Assembly: GCA_030141605.1 (NCBI GenBank)
Contig: JAQGDQ010000378.1
Span: 32,501-96,500 of the forward strand
Direction: 5' to 3'
DNA length: 64,000 bases
Source: Tubiluchus corallicola
Lineage: Eukaryota; Priapulida; Priapulimorpha; Priapulimorphida; Tubiluchidae
Every line of letters begins with the position of its first letter. Position 1 is the first letter of the stretch. Below, piece by piece: positions 60,301-64,000 of the stretch. The position numbers and the translations under genes were made by a program. Under the pieces are notes generated by a model. It did not search any database and was not told where the DNA came from. It saw nothing but the letters and a program-made list of their open reading frames with translations.

Positions 60301-60766
60301 GCTTGCTAATTCAGTCAGGTGATTGGTTAGTCGCTTAGTTGGTTATTCATTTATGTCCCGTGTTCCTGTCAGTCATAGTCATCATTATCCTTGTCGTCAT
60401 CATAGTTAGTTTTTGCAAATTACGTTGTGAAGCGTGCTATGTAGGCGTATAGCCTACCAGGCGCAAAGAGGAAAATTTAATAACTATTTCTGTGCCAAAT
60501 CTCGATCAAAACTAACAAGTCCGGACATATCTTCTCTTATTCTCTCCGCTTACTTATATGCTTCATTAATCTTTATAGTGCGCAAGAATCACGAATTTGA
60601 ATTTTTCTTCACGCAGGTTGGAGCAAATTTGATTCTGTACGTGGGTTCGAACATCCTTGGGATCATGTTGTATTTGATGGGAGATCGGAAACAGCGCAGA
60701 GCATTCCTGGAAACCAAACAGTCATTGGAAGTGAAAATGAAGCAGGAGGAACAAGCCGAAGAACAC
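56799..60766 (+). CDS. ADCY3: Adenylyl cyclase, type-3-like, N-terminal two exons (partial gene)
   Basis: Two exons join in phase 0 to give 248 aa, then the gene continues beyond the window. Membrane adenylyl cyclases make cAMP from ATP. A pre-membrane LELLYQQYYNRQRLKDL matches the type 3 ENLYQTYFKRQR motif. Six hydrophobic spans follow: about residues 60-81, 88-109, 122-140, 148-170, 172-192 and (exon 2) 199-219. DRKQRRAFLETKQSLEVKM is the type 3 DRKHRKAFLEARQSLEVKM linker. Other classes differ here, so I assign type 3 (fly AC39E relation). The catalytic C1 and C2 domains are not in the window. Confidence 0.92.
57470..57680. repeat. Foldback element, 91-bp inverted arms
   Basis: Left arm 57,470-57,560 and right arm 57,590-57,680 are reverse complements over most of their length (both outer ends GAAAAACGTAATGCCCTTTA, inner ends AGAAAGTG), with a 29-nt loop. 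Each arm contains a smaller stem (GCCTTAGCGGGC; GGCCTGCTAGG-type). It lies 77 bp into cyclase intron 1 and would form a strong RNA hairpin. Confidence 0.93.
57915..58000 (+). promoter_or_regulatory. CCAAT/TATA promoter-like pair in cyclase intron 1
   Basis: An inverted CCAAT box (ATTGG, 57,923-57,927) precedes a TATAAATA (57,969-57,976), 44 bp apart, with GC-richer sequence downstream. It could be an alternative cyclase promoter or the promoter of an unrecognised LTR-type element. No supporting coding sequence was found. Confidence 0.35.
60617..60766 (+). CDS. ADCY3: Cyclase exon 2 (TM6 and start of helical linker)
   Basis: Acceptor TTCTTCACGCAG, donor CAC|GTTAGT, exactly 50 codons, phase 0. 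Encodes VGANLILYVGSNILGIMLYL and then DRKQRRAFLETKQSLEVKM and an acidic end, matching type 3 cyclase. The catalytic domain that follows in the family is not present before 64,000. Confidence 0.95.
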
Positions 60767-60935
60767 GTTAGTCCTTCTTTCTGCCTTTTTCTCTTTTTTC
60801 TTCCTTTCTTTCATTTATCTTTCCTTCTTTCTCTCTTTTTCCCTTTCTTTCTCATCGTCTTTCTTTGCTTATTTCTTTCTACCTATCTATCTATCTGTCT
60901 ATTTATCAACCTATGCTTCTGTTTGTCTTTCTCTC

Positions 60936-61075
<140 letters not shown>

Positions 61076-61594
61076 TGTAGTAATTATATTAAATTTTAGC
61101 AAATATATTAATGGTGAAAAAAGCTTCTCAGATTTAAAAAAAAAACTAGATCATACGATACTTTAGAACATATCATGTTAGGCATTCTATCTGCGTAATT
61201 GCGTGCATCTAGCAGTGCTTCAGGCGTGCGTGAAAAACTAGACTTCGCTATTAACATTGAAAGATGAAACTTCACATTAGGAAAATAAAGATTTAATGTT
61301 GTCAGAAACGAGATGAGACTCGGATCTCGCGTCACTGATTCACATAAAATAAGCAAATATATTTGACAATTCTTCACAAATAGACGACGAATGGAGAAAT
61401 TCATTCGCAATAATACTTATAAGCAAATATTAGTAATCTGAATGGAGGATGTTATTCCCAATAGCTGTGCCTTAATCGTTATGCAATATTTGGAAGGGGG
61501 TACAGGGGGTAATCATCTCTGGGCGCAAGAGTGAGAGGGCGCAAAATTCTTCTACAGTTCACTGACTGTTAATTATTAATTACAGAACCGACTT

Positions 61595-62070
61595 TATCAA
61601 AACAATTGGCAAAACTTTTCAAAACTGCCTAGTCAGAGATCATCGTAGCTAACTACATACAGCCTAGAAAAAGGCTAATGTTGTAGGGTGTCATGTGGCT
61701 TAGAAGTCGATAATTTTGGGAGAAACTGTGGTGTTTCACTAAAATTTATGCCGATTGTACGATTGTGGAAACGTGTAGTGGTCTGTATCTTTCACAATCT
61801 TTGCACGTTTTAATGCTGGAGCTGAATGTTTAAGCCTGTCGTGTTACGAAAAACTTTTTCATAGAAAAGAGTTATTCTGGTGCAGAGCTGCATATCAAAC
61901 TTAGAGAGAAAAATCGTTTATCGCATTGGTGTAAAAAAGGAAAATGTGACTGAGGGACGCAAAAACGCGCACAATTTGGCTTCATCCACGCAACAAATGA
62001 TCAAAACAATGAAAGGGTAAGGCGCCAGAAGCTTTTTGCCTCTGGGTGCCACAAACACTTACTACACCAC
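61595..62070 (+). repeat. Dispersed repeat R3, copy 2 (cyclase intron 2)
   Basis: Partner of 44,835-45,305, same orientation, diverged with indels. Shares TACATACAGCCTAGAAAAA, GGCTTAGAAGTCGATAATTTT, AGCTGAATGTTTAAG, TGCATATCAAACTTAGAG and GGCGCCAGAAGC.TTTTTGC. Confidence 0.88.
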
Positions 62071-62639
62071 TGCGAAGGGACAAATGACAGCCAAATACTC
62101 GGCTTTACTGAGCAGTGAACTAGACTTATTCCATTTCATTAACGTAAGTTCCATGTTTGTGTCAAAACCATGAAGAGATCTGTCAAATCCGCTTACCGCA
62201 CAATGCCTGTCAAAATCGAATAGCGCAAGTTTTCCCAGAGATTCTAGGGCTTCTCCAATCCGTATTACATGTTACAATCATGGCTTCACCCTAAAGGCTC
62301 AGTTTCTAAGGTCAGTGCTACTTTGGACAAGGACTAGACAACCTAAACTGCTGTGGGGAAAATGTAGACCACAGTTTGAATGTGAGAAGTAGATTTCCTG
62401 AAGGAGTCTGATGGCTTTCCCCTGTTTGCATTAAAAGCGATATTGAATTTTGCTGAGAATGTGTGTAAGCTTCATATCCATTTAAGAATTCTGGAGAGCT
62501 TTGCAGGATGCAGGTGTTTTGAAATTGACAGATTGAAACGCTGTACTTAAACGTTGGTTATAATGAATTCAAGCTGAGGAAAATTTGAACAGTTTAATAA
62601 GGAAAGATTTATGTCAATGTAGAGTGCAGAAGATTGAAG

Positions 62640-63275
<636 letters not shown>

Positions 63276-63847
63276 ATTATTAATATACTTTCTTTTCGCA
63301 GGTGTACAAAGAATTTACAAGCAAATACATCATAAAAAATACAATTACGTACGACACAGGTAACAATAAATACATGATCGAAAAACAAATCACAAGAAGT
63401 CTTTATTCCTAATTGTAGATAATGGTAAGAGAGCGATTTAATGATTCAAATTTATCTGAAATAATTAAAAAATATTCTTATTGAAGTATTGCTAACCATT
63501 TTCCCATGTAACACCTGACTTTTTTTTAGATAAAAATTGGTACGTGAAAATAACGAATACAGTGGCTCACCCTAACAAGTTGTGAGATCAAGTTTCTGAA
63601 AATTTAGCAAACTGTGTATATTCTTTGGCTTCTCCGCAATTTCCTCAAAACTTCACAGCCGTTATATATTTAATTTCGGCTACAATTTTTTTTATTTTGC
63701 TTAGTATTTACAATATCAATGTTAGATTCAAAACATTACTAATATGAATAGTTTCAATATTATTCAAGGTCTGCATTATCTATGTTTACTTTTGAAAACT
63801 GTTCGTTTAATACTACAGTTAGAAGATAAAAATAAAACAGACAAAGA

Positions 63848-64000
<153 letters not shown>

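Larger units (their letters stand above)
57393..60616 (+). other. ADCY3: Cyclase intron 1 (3.2 kb)
   Basis: Begins GTAATT and ends TTCTTCACGCAG. It contains the foldback at 57,470-57,680 and promoter-like boxes near 57,923-57,976. I saw no further exons in it. Confidence 0.8.

Noticed and set aside
63301-63360. Possible third cyclase exon (TTTTCGCAG acceptor, ACAG|GTAACA donor)
   Set aside because: The splice-like ends are good, but the encoded VYKEFTSKYIIKNTITYD does not match the expected ENLMLSILPKHVA-type cyclase sequence, so I did not add it.

Overview
This is a window of animal nuclear DNA. It is AT-rich and intron-rich, with canonical GT-AG splice sites, long microsatellites and decayed transposons. 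It carries recognisable exons of two metazoan genes, both on the + strand: a complete p120/delta-catenin family gene (17 coding exons, about 31.9-49.2 kb) and the first two coding exons of a type-3-like adenylyl cyclase (56.8-60.8 kb, continuing past the right edge). The intron sizes, the transposon relics (mariner, Tc1-like, non-LTR, pogo/Tigger-like, hAT-like and TTAA-flanked MITEs) and a catenin as short as invertebrate p120ctn fit an invertebrate. The species cannot be named from the sequence, and there is no bacterial content.

Layout. 0-1 kb: mariner transposase relic and a tRNA-Leu/Ser-like pseudogene. 1.58-4.33 kb: a 1.38-kb tandem duplication that copies most of a minus-strand coding exon (complete exon at 4057-4471, product unrecognised). 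4.5-31.8 kb: no gene I can name; dispersed repeats in matching pairs, inverted repeats, simple repeats, a non-LTR relic, a Tc1-like relic and a few promoter-like clusters. 31.9-49.5 kb: the catenin gene, whose introns hold a TTAA-flanked MITE, a hAT-like MITE with a target-site duplication, a telomere-like repeat inside inverted repeats, and a pogo/Tigger-like MITE. 50.9-52.2 kb: a minisatellite split by a truncated non-LTR retrotransposon. 52.7-52.9 kb: a second minisatellite. 55.5-55.8 kb: a tRNA-headed SINE-like repeat with a partner at 5.5-5.8 kb. 56.1-60.8 kb: the cyclase 5' region and exons, with a 91-bp-arm foldback and promoter-like boxes in intron 1. The right edge runs off inside a (GA)n tract.

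The catenin model joins 17 exons in one open frame (2331 nt with stop, 776 aa). Each junction is phase-consistent and the protein aligns across the p120 armadillo domain. The most interesting biology is its 3' end: a 65-nt cassette exon decides between a tail ending in a PDZ-ligand-like DYNV and a different short tail, and poly(A) signals in the preceding intron allow a third. The cyclase part encodes the N-terminus, the first six membrane spans and the start of the helical linker, but no catalytic residues. The two genes act in different processes (cadherin-catenin adhesion and cAMP signalling), and nothing here links them functionally. I did not find a convincing new biological system.
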